This document shows, piece by piece, positions 17,271 through 25,620 of a DNA stretch of 46,072 nt. Each line of letters starts with the position of its first letter. Position 1 is the first letter of the stretch. The position numbers and the translations under genes were made by a program. The notes under the pieces were generated by a model. That model did not search any database, was not told where the DNA came from, and worked only from the letters and a program-made list of their open reading frames with translations. The DNA is from UBA2029 sp037447125 (lineage in GTDB: Bacteria; Chloroflexota; Anaerolineae; Aggregatilineales; Aggregatilineaceae), in the NCBI GenBank assembly GCA_037447125.1, contig JBBIHG010000019.1, forward strand, positions 1-46,072, in the 5' to 3' direction.

Positions 17271-20200
17271 ATGGCTTACGGCACCCTGCAACGCGACACA
17301 CTGGTTCCACATGTCTCAGGCGCAATCGAGCGACCGCGACTCCTCGAACAACTCACCCGCGCCCGCCAGCATAAGCTGACTCTCGTCTGCGCCCCGCCCG
17401 GCTACGGCAAAACGACGCTCGTGGCCCAGTATGCCGCGCAGTTGCCGGACGCCGCAGTGGCCTGGCATACGCTCGAAGAGGGCGAGCGCGACCTGCCGAC
17501 CCTATTCCAGCGCGCGCTGCAAGTCCTGGACCTGGTGGCGCCGGGCATCCAGCGCCTGGCGCCCCTGCCCGGCATGACGCCCGTCGAGCTGGCGGCGCTC
17601 ATTGCCGACTTCCTGCGCGAAAACACCACCGGCCGCACCCTCTACGTCCTCGACGACATCCAGATCATCTCCGGCTCGGTGGCAGTCGAGACCTGGATGC
17701 AGGTGCTGCTCGACCGCTTGCCGTCCAACTGTCACCTGATCATGATCGGGCGCGTGCTGCCCAACCTGCCGCTGACGGAGCTGATCGCGCGCGGCGAGGT
17801 GGTGGCGCTCGGCCAGGAACAGCTCCGCTTCACTGCCCCGGAGATCTTCGAGCTGGCCCAGTCCACGCCAGCCAGCGGCGTGCGCACGATGGAAGACGCC
17901 GAAGACCTGGCCGCGCGCCTGGAAGGATGGCCGGCCGGCACCGTCCTGGCGTTGCATCCGCTGCCCGCCGAGCTGGAACAGGCCATCCTCAAAGGGGGCA
18001 AAGGTCCCGAAGCCCTCTTTGACTCGCTGGCCACGTCCATGCTGGAAGCTCAGCCGCCGGGCCTGCGCGATTTTCTGCTCGCCTCCTCGACGTTGCTGCG
18101 CATGACCCCGGAATTGTGCTCCTCCGTGCTCCAGTACCCCGACAGCGCTTACTGGTTATCTGAGGTGCAGAGCCGCAACCTGTTCATTTCCAAGATGGCC
18201 GGTGGGCTGGTCTACCACCGCCTCTTCCGCACCTTCCTGCAGCGCCAGCTCAAACAGGACGACCCCAACCTGTTCCTGACCCTGCACGCGCGGGCCGCGC
18301 GCTGGTTTGAAGAGCGCAACCAGGTGGACTGGGGCTTCGAGCACTACATGGCTGCCGGTTTGATCGAGCGCGCGGCCAAGATTTCGGATCGCGTCGCCAA
18401 TATGTATTTCGCCCAGGGCAAGGTTGAGACGCTGCTCAAGTGGCGCGCCCAGTTGGGACAGATCGGCATCTTCGCGCCAGGGCTGCTGTACAACTGCGCG
18501 CGCGTGCACACCGACCGTTACAACTACGAGGAAGCCGAGCAGTCGCTCAACGAGGCCGAGCGCGGCTTCGCCGAGGCGGGCGACACGACCGGCCACACGT
18601 ACATCCAGCTTCAGCGCGCTTTCATCAAGCTTCAGCGCGGCGACTTCCAGACCGCCGTCTCCGAAGCGCGGCAGTTGGCTTCCCATGTCGTCGAGCAGCC
18701 CGATCTGCACGGGCGTGCGCTCAAGATACTGGGCGTGGCCCATCTGCGCCTGGGCGAGCTGACGGCAGCGGTGGAGTACTTGCAGCAGGCGCTCGACCTG
18801 CACCGCCGGGACGGCGACGCCCATGCCCTGGCCAACGCCCTGCAAGACCTCAGCGTGGCCTACTCGCGCCTGGGCCGGTTGGGCGACGCCAGCGCGTGCC
18901 TGCAAGAGGTCGTCGCCCTGCGGCGATCGCTGGGCAGTACCGGCGCGCTGGCTTCTGCGCTCAACAACCTGGGCCACTACTACTATCGCGGCGGCGATTA
19001 CGAGCGCGCCTGGACGACCTACCAGGACGGGCTGAGCATCCTGGCCCGCGTGCCCAACCGCCGTGTTGAGAGCGCCCTGCTGTGGAGCATGGGCGAGTTG
19101 CGCCGCGACCAGGGCAGCTTTGAGGAATCGCTCAAGCTGCACAACCGCGCGCTGGAACTGATCGGCCCCAGTGACCCCTGGCTGCGCAGCGCTGTTCTGG
19201 TGAGTTGCGCCACCTTGCAGCGTTGGTCTGGCAAGCCGCACGAAGCCGAGTCGTTGGCCGAGAAGGCGCTGCGGCTGGCCGAGAAACACGAGCTGGCGCT
19301 GGAGGGGGTGATGGCGCAGGCCGCTCTGTGGGCAGCGCGCATCGCATTGGGCCAGGCCGCCACCGCCCGCGAACAGCTCGAGGCGCTGATCGTCACCCTG
19401 CGCCAGCAGGGCGCGCGCTCCGAATTGGTGTGGGCTTATGCGTTGCTGGCCTATGCCGCGGTGAACTGCTCGGACCTGGCCGCCGCCGAGGATATTGTGC
19501 AGCTCGCTCTCAAGGAAGCGAAAGCCATCGGCACCGTGCAGATTCTGGTCACGGAGATCGCCTACACACCGGCCCTGGAGTCGCTGGTGGTGCAGCGCGC
19601 GGGCAAGTTCGGCGAGCTGGTGGGCGCGCTCAAGCAGCACCGCTCGGCCCAGATGCGCGTGCGCCACGCATCACGCCTGCGCCGTATCGAGCCGCACGCC
19701 ACCTACAGCCTGCGCGTGCTCACGCTGGGCCACGAGCGCCTGGAGCGCGATGGCGAGGCCATCGCCCTGTCTGAATGGCGCTCGAACACGGCCCGCGAAA
19801 TGTTCTACTACCTGTTGTTCCACGGCGGCGAGAGCCGCGAGCGGATCAGTCTCGACTTCTGGCCCGATAGCTCGCCGCAGCGCGTGCGCTCCAACTTCCA
19901 CACCACGCTCTACCGCGCGCGCCAGGCACTCGGCGAGAACGTGATCATCTTCCACGAGGGCCAGTACATCCTCAACCCCGAGGTCGATCTGTGGTGCGAT
20001 GCGCATGAGTTGGAAAGCCTGGCCCAGCAGGCGCGACTGCTGTCGGTGCGCGACGCGCGCACCGAAGACCTGTGGCGGCGGGCCGTGGCGCTCTACCAGG
20101 GCGATTTCCTCCCCTCGTGGGACGAGGAATGGGTCATCTACCGCCGCGAGGGGCTGTTCGAGATGTACCTGGAGGCCCTGGTCGGGCTGGGCCAGTGCGC

Positions 20201-20429
20201 CAACGCGCGGGGCGACTATCGCGGCGCACTGCGCGCCTACCGCCGCGCGCTGGATGCCGACCCCTTCCGCGAAGACATTCACCGCGCGGTCCTGCTCTGC
20301 TACGCGGGCATGGGCGACAAGCGCCAGGTGCGCAATCACTACCAGAAAATGTGCGATCTGTTCGAGGAAGAACTGGGCGCTGAGCCAGACGACGAAACGA
20401 TCGCCCTCGCCGAGTCCCTCTTGAAGTAG
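17271..20429 (+). CDS. SARP/MalT-like transcriptional activator (ATPase, TPR repeats, winged helix, BTAD)
   Basis: A 1,052-residue cytoplasmic STAND-type regulator. The N-terminal ATPase has Walker A APPGYGKTT (residues 41-49) and Walker B 'LYVLDDIQII'. A long tetratricopeptide array (~350-790) contains units such as 'HALANALQDLSVAYSRLGRLGDA'-like helices. An OmpR-type winged helix follows (~810-890, 'SEWRSNTAREMFYYLLF'), then a bacterial transcriptional activator domain (~900-1045, 'YQGDFLPSWDEEWVIYRR'). The DNA-binding domain is C-terminal, before the BTAD, as in MalT/SARP hybrids common in Chloroflexota. No start-proximal strong ribosome site is seen; ATG 17271 fits the domain start. The next genes on the same strand are a gap-split gene, an NHLP-clan-like protein and a receiver, possible targets. 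The ligand is unknown. Confidence 0.92.
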   Translation: MAYGTLQRDTLVPHVSGAIERPRLLEQLTRARQHKLTLVCAPPGYGKTTLVAQYAAQLPDAAVAWHTLEEGERDLPTLFQRALQVLDLVAPGIQRLAPLPGMTPVELAALIADFLRENTTGRTLYVLDDIQIISGSVAVETWMQVLLDRLPSNCHLIMIGRVLPNLPLTELIARGEVVALGQEQLRFTAPEIFELAQSTPASGVRTMEDAEDLAARLEGWPAGTVLALHPLPAELEQAILKGGKGPEALFDSLATSMLEAQPPGLRDFLLASSTLLRMTPELCSSVLQYPDSAYWLSEVQSRNLFISKMAGGLVYHRLFRTFLQRQLKQDDPNLFLTLHARAARWFEERNQVDWGFEHYMAAGLIERAAKISDRVANMYFAQGKVETLLKWRAQLGQIGIFAPGLLYNCARVHTDRYNYEEAEQSLNEAERGFAEAGDTTGHTYIQLQRAFIKLQRGDFQTAVSEARQLASHVVEQPDLHGRALKILGVAHLRLGELTAAVEYLQQALDLHRRDGDAHALANALQDLSVAYSRLGRLGDASACLQEVVALRRSLGSTGALASALNNLGHYYYRGGDYERAWTTYQDGLSILARVPNRRVESALLWSMGELRRDQGSFEESLKLHNRALELIGPSDPWLRSAVLVSCATLQRWSGKPHEAESLAEKALRLAEKHELALEGVMAQAALWAARIALGQAATAREQLEALIVTLRQQGARSELVWAYALLAYAAVNCSDLAAAEDIVQLALKEAKAIGTVQILVTEIAYTPALESLVVQRAGKFGELVGALKQHRSAQMRVRHASRLRRIEPHATYSLRVLTLGHERLERDGEAIALSEWRSNTAREMFYYLLFHGGESRERISLDFWPDSSPQRVRSNFHTTLYRARQALGENVIIFHEGQYILNPEVDLWCDAHELESLAQQARLLSVRDARTEDLWRRAVALYQGDFLPSWDEEWVIYRREGLFEMYLEALVGLGQCANARGDYRGALRAYRRALDADPFREDIHRAVLLCYAGMGDKRQVRNHYQKMCDLFEEELGAEPDDETIALAESLLK

Positions 20430-20459
20430 CGCCTTCCCCCCAATTCACGCGAGCAAAGA

Positions 20460-20495
20460 GGCCACACCCAGATTAGGTGCGGCCCATTTCATTTT
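20460..20495 (+). terminator. Intrinsic terminator after the SARP-like gene
   Basis: GGCCACACC (20460-20468) pairs with GGTGCGGCC (20476-20484) with one mismatch and a 7-base loop. A T-rich tail, CATTTCATTTT, follows. It lies 31 bases past the stop codon. Confidence 0.5.
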
Positions 20496-20590
20496 GGTAA
20501 GCAGTTTGTTGCACACCCCCTGCTAGAGTAGCGATCAACCAGCGATTATTCGTGCTAAGCGCACTAAACTATCATCTGAGGAGATACGAG

Positions 20591-20672
20591 ATGAAAAGTG
20601 CCCTGTTTACAGCCGCCAACTGGCTGGCCGGCGATCCGCGCCGGGTCGTGATGGTGACGCTGGTCGTGCTGA
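20591..20672 (+). CDS. 5' part of a small gene, cut by an assembly gap
   Basis: An ATG at 20591 is preceded by a GAGGAG ribosome site and encodes 27 residues (MKSALFTAANWLAGDPRRVV and on) that become hydrophobic as they run into the gap. Beyond the gap, frame 1 stays open and begins with a second hydrophobic stretch (VIGALAVTLALVP), a possible membrane or signal segment. The true join is unknown because the gap length is a placeholder. The protein may be a small membrane protein, or may extend into the next gene (20920). Not recognised. Confidence 0.45.
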
Positions 20673-20772
20673 NNNNNNNNNNNNNNNNNNNNNNNNNNNN
20701 NNNNNNNNNNNNNNNNNNNNNNNNNNNNNNNNNNNNNNNNNNNNNNNNNNNNNNNNNNNNNNNNNNNNNNNN
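20673..20772. other. Assembly gap (100 N)
   Basis: Exactly 100 N inside the small gene that starts at 20591; the real length is unknown. Confidence 0.97.
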
Positions 20773-20869
20773 CCCCACGCGGTGATAGGGGCGCTGGCGG
20801 TGACGCTGGCCCTGGTGCCCGGCAACGCGGCCCAGGCCATCGAGATCTCCTCCGGCAACCAAGCGGGGG

Positions 20870-20898
20870 TTGACATGGTGGGAAACTACGGCTCTATC
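20870..20898 (+). promoter_or_regulatory. Possible promoter for the NHLP-clan-like gene
   Basis: A perfect TTGACA at 20870-20875, a 17-base spacer and a weak TCTATC at 20893-20898. It would start transcription about 15 bases before ATG 20920, next to the strong GAAGGAGAG ribosome site. Confidence 0.35.
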
Positions 20899-20919
20899 AG
20901 GATTGAAGGAGAGAAGGCA

Positions 20920-21240
20920 ATGGCTCTTATGGATCAGACCCCAATCATGGATGTCTCCCCGTGGCCCACAGGGCATGGCTTCGAAGGGGCGAACATCTGG
21001 TGGGATGGCGTGAGCCGCCGAGACGAGATGCAGCGCCTGGATAACCTGATGGGCGTGGCGCTGCTCGACGAGGAAGTGCGCCATCGCCTGGTCAAGGAGC
21101 GCGATACCTCCCTGCTGGCCGCCTTCGGCCTGTCGAAGGAAACGCAGAAGTGGCTGCGCGAGGTCAAGGCGGGGACGCTGGCCGAGCTGGCCCAGGCGAT
21201 TGTCCTGCACAAGCGCAGCGAGTCGTATGCCGGGTTGTAG
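20920..21240 (+). CDS. Small protein resembling NHLP-clan (Os1348/Franean1_4349-type) families
   Basis: A 106-residue soluble protein. An N-terminal ~45 residues rich in Met, Trp and Asp ('VSPWPTGHGFEGANIWWDG') precede a helical region (~46-95). That region has 'MGVALLDEEVRHRLVKE', 'SLLAAFGLSKETQKWL' and 'TLAELAQAI', a pattern like the leader-peptide-like domains of the NHLP clan found in RiPP precursors. Only about 11 residues follow the domain and there is no Gly-Gly cleavage site or Cys/Ser/Thr-rich core, so it is probably not a classical precursor. The start is set at ATG 20920 by the GAAGGAGAG ribosome site; the frame is open upstream to the gap. It sits between a SARP-like regulator and a degenerate receiver. 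Family placement is from memory of motifs and unverified. Confidence 0.55.
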   Translation: MALMDQTPIMDVSPWPTGHGFEGANIWWDGVSRRDEMQRLDNLMGVALLDEEVRHRLVKERDTSLLAAFGLSKETQKWLREVKAGTLAELAQAIVLHKRSESYAGL

Positions 21241-21287
21241 CCTGGCCCGACCCGGTCTGCACGGGTTGTTGAGTATCGCGGCGTCGA

Positions 21288-21310
21288 GGGCCTGGTCTAT
21301 GGCCAGGCCC
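21288..21310 (+). terminator. Stem-loop between the NHLP-like and receiver genes
   Basis: GGGCCTGG (21288-21295) pairs perfectly with CCAGGCCC (21303-21310) across 7 bases. There is no U-tract. It could be a terminator or a processing/attenuation structure in front of the receiver gene. Confidence 0.35.
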
Positions 21311-21367
21311 GCCGGGCCATGGTTGATCCTCTGCTGAGTGGGGCACCAGCTTTGGGGTGGTGTGGGT

Positions 21368-21760
21368 ATGGTCAACAAAGCCGTTATGGTCGTTGACAGC
21401 GATGTCAACATGCTGGAAAACTTCGCTACTATGCTGAAACGACAGGGGCTGGCTGTTCTGAAAGCGCCAGACGCAGAGAGCGCCCTGCATGTGGTCCGGT
21501 CGCTAAAACCTGACCTCTTCCTCGTCAGTATGCGGGCCCCCGATCTCGATGGGTATGATCTGTGCCGCCGCCTGCGCGCCAACCGGCATACGGCCAACAC
21601 GCCGGTGATCATCTTCTCCACGACGAACACATCCCACGCGCGCCAGGACGCGCTGGCATCGGGCGCCGACCTCTTCTTCGCCAAAGAGAATGGGGCGAAC
21701 GAGTTGATGCGCGCTGTGTGGGCCTTGATCGAGCGCAACGGTCAGTCCCAGGCGTACTGA
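21368..21760 (+). CDS. Stand-alone receiver-like protein lacking the phosphoacceptor Asp
   Basis: A 130-residue single CheY-like domain with no output domain. The first-strand acidic residues are present (VVDSD, D10 and D12), as are the Ser/Thr position (IIFSTTN) and the Lys (FFAKENG). The phosphorylated Asp is replaced by Ser (FLVSMRAPDLDG, S54), so classical Asp phosphorylation is not expected. The 'PDLDGYDLCRRLR' helix region is otherwise typical. ATG 21368 is preferred over 21338 because the fold begins at KAVMVVD. The upstream neighbour is the NHLP-clan-like gene, 127 bases away. It may work as a phosphorylation-independent adaptor, or Ser54 may be used differently. Confidence 0.85.
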   Translation: MVNKAVMVVDSDVNMLENFATMLKRQGLAVLKAPDAESALHVVRSLKPDLFLVSMRAPDLDGYDLCRRLRANRHTANTPVIIFSTTNTSHARQDALASGADLFFAKENGANELMRAVWALIERNGQSQAY

Positions 21761-21885
21761 GCTTCCTCGCTGTTTATTCCCACATCTGGCCCCAGGCACC
21801 GCGCTCGCGGTTACCTCTCCGCGCCGATCCTGTGGTACCTTAGGGATCAGTGTGCTGCCTGTATGATCCCCAGGAGGAGAACCCC

Positions 21886-23271
21886 GTGAAACTCACGGTC
21901 ATCGGCGGCGGCGGTGTGCGCGCCCCGCTCTTTGTCGCCTCGGCGCTGCGCCGCGCGGCGGCGGTGGGCCTCGACGAAATCTGCCTGATGGACATTGACG
22001 GCCCTAAGCTGGCTCTGACCGGCGCGCTGGCACAAGGCGTGGCGTGCAAGGCAGGCAGCCCTGTGCGCGTGACGACCACGACCGACGCGCGCCAGGCGCT
22101 CAGCGGGGCGTCTTTCGTGGTGACAACGATTCGCGTCGGCGGCGACGAGGGGCGCGTGCTCGACGAGCGCATCGCCCTGCGCCATGGCGTGCTTGGCCAG
22201 GAGACGACCGGGCCGGGCGGCTTCGCCATGGCCCTACGCAGCATCCCGGCTATCCTCGGCTACGCCCGCCTGCGCGAGGAGCTGTGCCCCGACGCCTGGA
22301 TGTTCAACTTCACCAATCCGGCGGGGCTGGTCGCCCAGGCCCTGCACGACGCCGGATTCGCGCGCGTGGTCGGCATCTGCGATTCGGCCAACGGCGCGGG
22401 GGAAGCCATCGCGCCACGCCTGGGCTGCACGACCAATGACCTGCGCCCGGAGGTCTTCGGGCTGAATCACCTCTCGTGGACGCGGCAGGTGATCTACCGG
22501 GGCGAGGACGTGCTCCCGCGCTTGCTGGCCGACCCGGAGGTGCTGCGCGGGACGCAGCTCAATATCTTCGAGCCAGCCCTGGTGCGCCACCTGGGGATGT
22601 GGCTGAACGAGTACCTCTACTATTTCTATTACGCCGAGCGGGCCGTGGCCGCCATCAGCGCCGAGGAGCGTACGCGCGGCGAAGAGGTGCTGATGCTCAA
22701 CCGCGACCTGCTGGCGCAGCTCAGGCAGCTTGACCCGGCTCGCGATCTCGACGCGGCGCTGGCCGCCTATTATCGCTACGAGCGCCGCCGCTCGTCCACC
22801 TACATGCACTACGCCCAGCAGGACGCGCCCACCCCCGAAGAGGCCGACGCCCGGTTCAGCGCCACCTTCCTGGAAGTTGATCCTCACGAGGGTGAGGGCT
22901 ACGCGGGCGTGGCCCTGGACATCATGGCCGCGCTGACCACGGGGGAGCCGCATTACACCGCGCTCAACGTGCCCAACCAGGGCGCCATCGCCGGCATGGC
23001 GGCGGACGATGTGGTCGAGGTAAGCTGCGTGGTGGACGGCGATGGCGTGCGTCCGCTGCCCGTCGGGGCGATTCCGGATGGCCCTGCCCTCCTCATGCGG
23101 GTGATCAAGCATTACGAGCGGCTGACGGTGCGCGCCGTGGCGGCGCGATCGCGCGCCCAGGCCGTGGACGCGCTGATGGCTCACCCGCTGGTGCTGTCCT
23201 ATTCACGGGCGCGCGTCCTGGCAGACGAGTACCTGGCCGCCCACGCGCCGTATGTGGGCGAATGGGCGTAG
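21886..23271 (+). CDS. Glycoside hydrolase family 4 (6-phospho-beta-glucosidase-like)
   Basis: A 461-residue cytoplasmic NAD- and Mn-dependent glycosidase that cleaves phosphorylated disaccharides by a redox mechanism. An N-terminal Rossmann motif (TVIGGGGVRAPLF) is followed by 'FNFTNPAGLVAQ', the metal-binding Cys in 'GICDSANGAGEA' and the His in 'FGLNHLSWTR'. The start is GTG 21886, 5 bases after the strong ribosome site AGGAGGAGA; an upstream ATG at 21850 would add 12 non-conserved residues. The sequence pattern fits the 6-phospho-beta-glucosidase (LicH/BglT) branch better than alpha-glucosidases, but substrate anomer is not certain. No PTS or transporter genes are adjacent. Confidence 0.9.
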   Translation: MKLTVIGGGGVRAPLFVASALRRAAAVGLDEICLMDIDGPKLALTGALAQGVACKAGSPVRVTTTTDARQALSGASFVVTTIRVGGDEGRVLDERIALRHGVLGQETTGPGGFAMALRSIPAILGYARLREELCPDAWMFNFTNPAGLVAQALHDAGFARVVGICDSANGAGEAIAPRLGCTTNDLRPEVFGLNHLSWTRQVIYRGEDVLPRLLADPEVLRGTQLNIFEPALVRHLGMWLNEYLYYFYYAERAVAAISAEERTRGEEVLMLNRDLLAQLRQLDPARDLDAALAAYYRYERRRSSTYMHYAQQDAPTPEEADARFSATFLEVDPHEGEGYAGVALDIMAALTTGEPHYTALNVPNQGAIAGMAADDVVEVSCVVDGDGVRPLPVGAIPDGPALLMRVIKHYERLTVRAVAARSRAQAVDALMAHPLVLSYSRARVLADEYLAAHAPYVGEWA

Positions 23272-23356
23272 AATCGCCGAGCGCCTGGCAAACCTGGGTG
23301 CGGCGGAGCAGCACGCCTACCCGCCAGCATTCACCGGACGTGGCAGAGCGGCGCCC

Positions 23357-23377
23357 CTACTGAAAACTGACCGCTGA
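23357..23377 (-). repeat. Short 7-base periodic repeat (TCAGnnn type)
   Basis: On the minus strand the heptamers TCAGCGG, TCAGTTT and TCAGTAG stand in tandem (23377 down to 23357). A similar tandem of four heptamers is at 45511-45538. It lies in the leader of the adenine deaminase gene. Confidence 0.5.
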
Positions 23378-23406
23378 TCACTCAATGGCACCGAGGAGAT
23401 CACCCC

Positions 23407-25122
23407 ATGGACTTGACCCAACGCATCGCCGCGGCGCGCGGCCAGACCCCCGCCGACCTGCTGCTGACCAACCTCAGGCTGGTCAACGTCTTCACCGGCG
23501 AGATCTACCCGACCGAGATCGCCATCAAGGGCGGGCTGATCGTCGGCCTGGGCGCAGGGTACAGCGCCACCGAGACGCTCGACCTGGGCGGGCGCTACGT
23601 GGCCCCCGGCCTGCTGGACGCCCATGTGCACATCGAGAGCAGCCTGTGCGCGCCGCCCCAGTTCAGCGTGGCCGCCCTGACGCACGGCGTGACCAGCGTC
23701 GTCACCGACCCGCACGAGATCGCCAACGTGCACGGGCTGGACGGCATCCGCTACATGCTCGACGCGGCGGGGGGCAACCCGCTGAGCATGTTCGTCATGG
23801 CCTCAAGCTGCGTGCCGGCTACGCACATGGAGACGGCGGGCGCGGCCCTCGCCGCCGCTGACCTGACGACCCTGCGCGACCATCCCTGGGTGCTGGGCCT
23901 GGCCGAGATGATGAACTACCCCGGCGTCTTTTTCGCTGATGCGGGCGTGTTGGACAAGATCGCGGCCTACGCCGGGCGTGTGCTGGACGGGCACTGCCCC
24001 GGCTTGCGCGGGCGCGACCTGAACGCCTACATCGCCGCCGGCATCGCCAGCGACCACGAGTGCACCACCATTGACGAGGCGCGCGAGAAGCTGCAGAAGG
24101 GCATGGTCATCTTCATCCGCGAGGCGACCAACGCCCAGAACCTGCGCCCGCTGCTGCCGCTGGTCACGCCGCACAACAGCCGCCGCATCTGCTGGTGCAC
24201 TGACGACCGCCAGCCCGCCGACCTGCTCGACGACGGCTCGATTGACCACATGATCCGCGTGGCCATCGCCGAGGGCGGGCTGGAGCCGGTGACGGCCATC
24301 CGCATGGGCACGCTCAACACAGCGGAGTACTTCCGCCTGTATGACCGGGGGGCCATCGCGCCGGGTCGCCGCGCCGACCTGTTCGTCTTCTCCGTGCTCG
24401 ATGCGCCGCGCGCCGAGCTGGTCTTCGCCGGGGGGCGGCTGGTGGCGCGGGACGGCGCGCTGGCCGTGGACATCCCCGCGCCGCAGGTGGCGCCGCTGCC
24501 GCGCTCGATGCACATCGCCTGGGACGCGGTGGACTTCTCCATCCCTGCCAGCGGGCGGCGGGTGCGCGTCATCGGCAGCCTAGAGAACCAGTTACTCACC
24601 GAGCACCGTATTGAAGACGCGAAGATCGTGGACGGACAGGCTGTCGCCGACCCAGCCCGCGACCTGCTGAAGATGGCCGTCATCGAGCGGCACCGTGCGT
24701 CCGGGGGCATGGGCAAGGGCTTCATTCACGGCATCGGGCTGAAGCGCGGGGCCATTGCCGGGACGGTCGCCCACGATCACCACAACCTGGTCGTCATCGG
24801 CGCCGACGATGCCAGCATGAGGGCCGCCGCGCGCGCCGTCGAGCGCATGGGCGGCGGACTGGTCGCCGTCCATGGCGAGCAGGTGCTGGCCGAGCTGCCG
24901 CTGCCGGTCGGCGGGCTGATGAGCGAGCGGCCCATCGGCGAGGTGCGCGCCGCGCTGGATCGCCTGCTGGACATGGCCGGGCGTGAGCTAGGCTCGCCAC
25001 TGCACGACCCGTTCATGGCCATGAGCTTCATGGCTCTGGAGGTGATTCCCAGTCTCAAGCTGACCGACGTGGGCCTGGTGGATGTCGAGAAGTTCGAGGT
25101 GGTGAGTCTGTTCGCCGGGTGA
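23407..25122 (+). CDS. ade: Adenine deaminase
   Basis: A 571-residue amidohydrolase converting adenine to hypoxanthine and ammonia in purine salvage. The metal-site motif 'LLDAHVHIESS' is near residue 75. It is followed by 'TSVVTDPHEIANVHG', 'LDGHCPGLRG', 'SDHECTT' and 'CWCTDDRQPADLL', all hallmarks of the Ade family. The C-terminal domain (~430-571) shows 'GIGLKRGAIAGTVAHDHHN' and 'DPFMAMSFMALEVIPSLKLT'. A GAGGAG ribosome site stands 9 bases before ATG 23407. Full length for the family. No purine riboswitch fold is evident in the 135-base leader. Confidence 0.96.
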   Translation: MDLTQRIAAARGQTPADLLLTNLRLVNVFTGEIYPTEIAIKGGLIVGLGAGYSATETLDLGGRYVAPGLLDAHVHIESSLCAPPQFSVAALTHGVTSVVTDPHEIANVHGLDGIRYMLDAAGGNPLSMFVMASSCVPATHMETAGAALAAADLTTLRDHPWVLGLAEMMNYPGVFFADAGVLDKIAAYAGRVLDGHCPGLRGRDLNAYIAAGIASDHECTTIDEAREKLQKGMVIFIREATNAQNLRPLLPLVTPHNSRRICWCTDDRQPADLLDDGSIDHMIRVAIAEGGLEPVTAIRMGTLNTAEYFRLYDRGAIAPGRRADLFVFSVLDAPRAELVFAGGRLVARDGALAVDIPAPQVAPLPRSMHIAWDAVDFSIPASGRRVRVIGSLENQLLTEHRIEDAKIVDGQAVADPARDLLKMAVIERHRASGGMGKGFIHGIGLKRGAIAGTVAHDHHNLVVIGADDASMRAAARAVERMGGGLVAVHGEQVLAELPLPVGGLMSERPIGEVRAALDRLLDMAGRELGSPLHDPFMAMSFMALEVIPSLKLTDVGLVDVEKFEVVSLFAG

Positions 25123-25209
25123 GGCTTTCCGGCGGCGTCAACCAATTCGGTGACTGGCCTGGGGCGCACCCGCGCGGGCCTGCCTTTTCGCGCCGCTCAC
25201 CCTGTGGGC

Positions 25210-25215
25210 TATAAT
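25210..25215 (+). promoter_or_regulatory. -10 element for gatC
   Basis: TATAAT lies 37 bases upstream of ATG 25252. The best -35 at a 17-base spacing is only TTCGCG. Confidence 0.45.
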
Positions 25216-25251
25216 CGAGCGCGGCCCTATTCGCTTCTTGGGAGCAGCACG

Positions 25252-25545
25252 ATGACACTTGACCGCGCCATGGTGGCCCGCATCGCCGAGCTGGCCAAGC
25301 TCCAGATCACCGACGAGGAGAGCGAGCGTTATGCTGCGCAGCTTTCGGACATCCTGGCTTATGCCGGGCGGCTGCAGGCGCTCGATACCGACGCCATCCC
25401 CCCCACGGCCTCGGTGCTGCCGCTGCGCAACGTCCTGCGCCCGGATGTGGTGGCGCCATCGCTGCCGCGCGACGAGGCCCTGGCCAATGCCGCCGATACC
25501 GCCGGCGGGCAGTTCCGCGTGGATGCCATCCTCGACAGCGAGTGA
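25252..25545 (+). CDS. gatC: Asp-tRNA(Asn)/Glu-tRNA(Gln) amidotransferase subunit C
   Basis: A 97-residue small subunit of the GatCAB amidotransferase, which amidates misacylated Glu-tRNA(Gln) or Asp-tRNA(Asn). The family pattern is intact: 'VARIAELAKLQITDEE', 'QLSDILAYAGRLQALDTD', 'LRPDVV' and the final 'GGQFRVDAILD'. ATG 25252 is chosen by homology and the TATAAT element 37 bases upstream; longer starts would add unrelated residues. gatA and gatB are not next to it; it is followed by the convergent pyrH gene. Confidence 0.93.
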   Translation: MTLDRAMVARIAELAKLQITDEESERYAAQLSDILAYAGRLQALDTDAIPPTASVLPLRNVLRPDVVAPSLPRDEALANAADTAGGQFRVDAILDSE

Positions 25546-25556
25546 AGCGCTGCTTG

Positions 25557-25620
25557 TGATGAGTCGTGAGGCTGGAGTCCGGGCCGCAAACCAGACACGC
25601 GACTCATGTCTCACGCTCTA
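25557..25620. repeat. Inverted pair of 7-base periodic repeats between gatC and pyrH
   Basis: Left: TGATGAG, TCGTGAG, GCTGGAG (25557-25577). Right: CGACTCA, TGTCTCA, CGCTCTA (25600-25620). The two halves are inverted copies (ATGAGTCG with CGACTCAT) and could form a hairpin between the two convergent genes. The right half overlaps the pyrH stop codon. Confidence 0.5.

Noticed and set aside
20920..21240. The 106-residue protein as a finished RiPP precursor
   Set aside because: There is no cleavage motif and only about 11 residues after the leader-like domain; only the domain resemblance is claimed.
23272..23406. A purine riboswitch before adenine deaminase
   Set aside because: No three-way-junction pattern with the conserved loop sequences is visible; only a short heptamer repeat.
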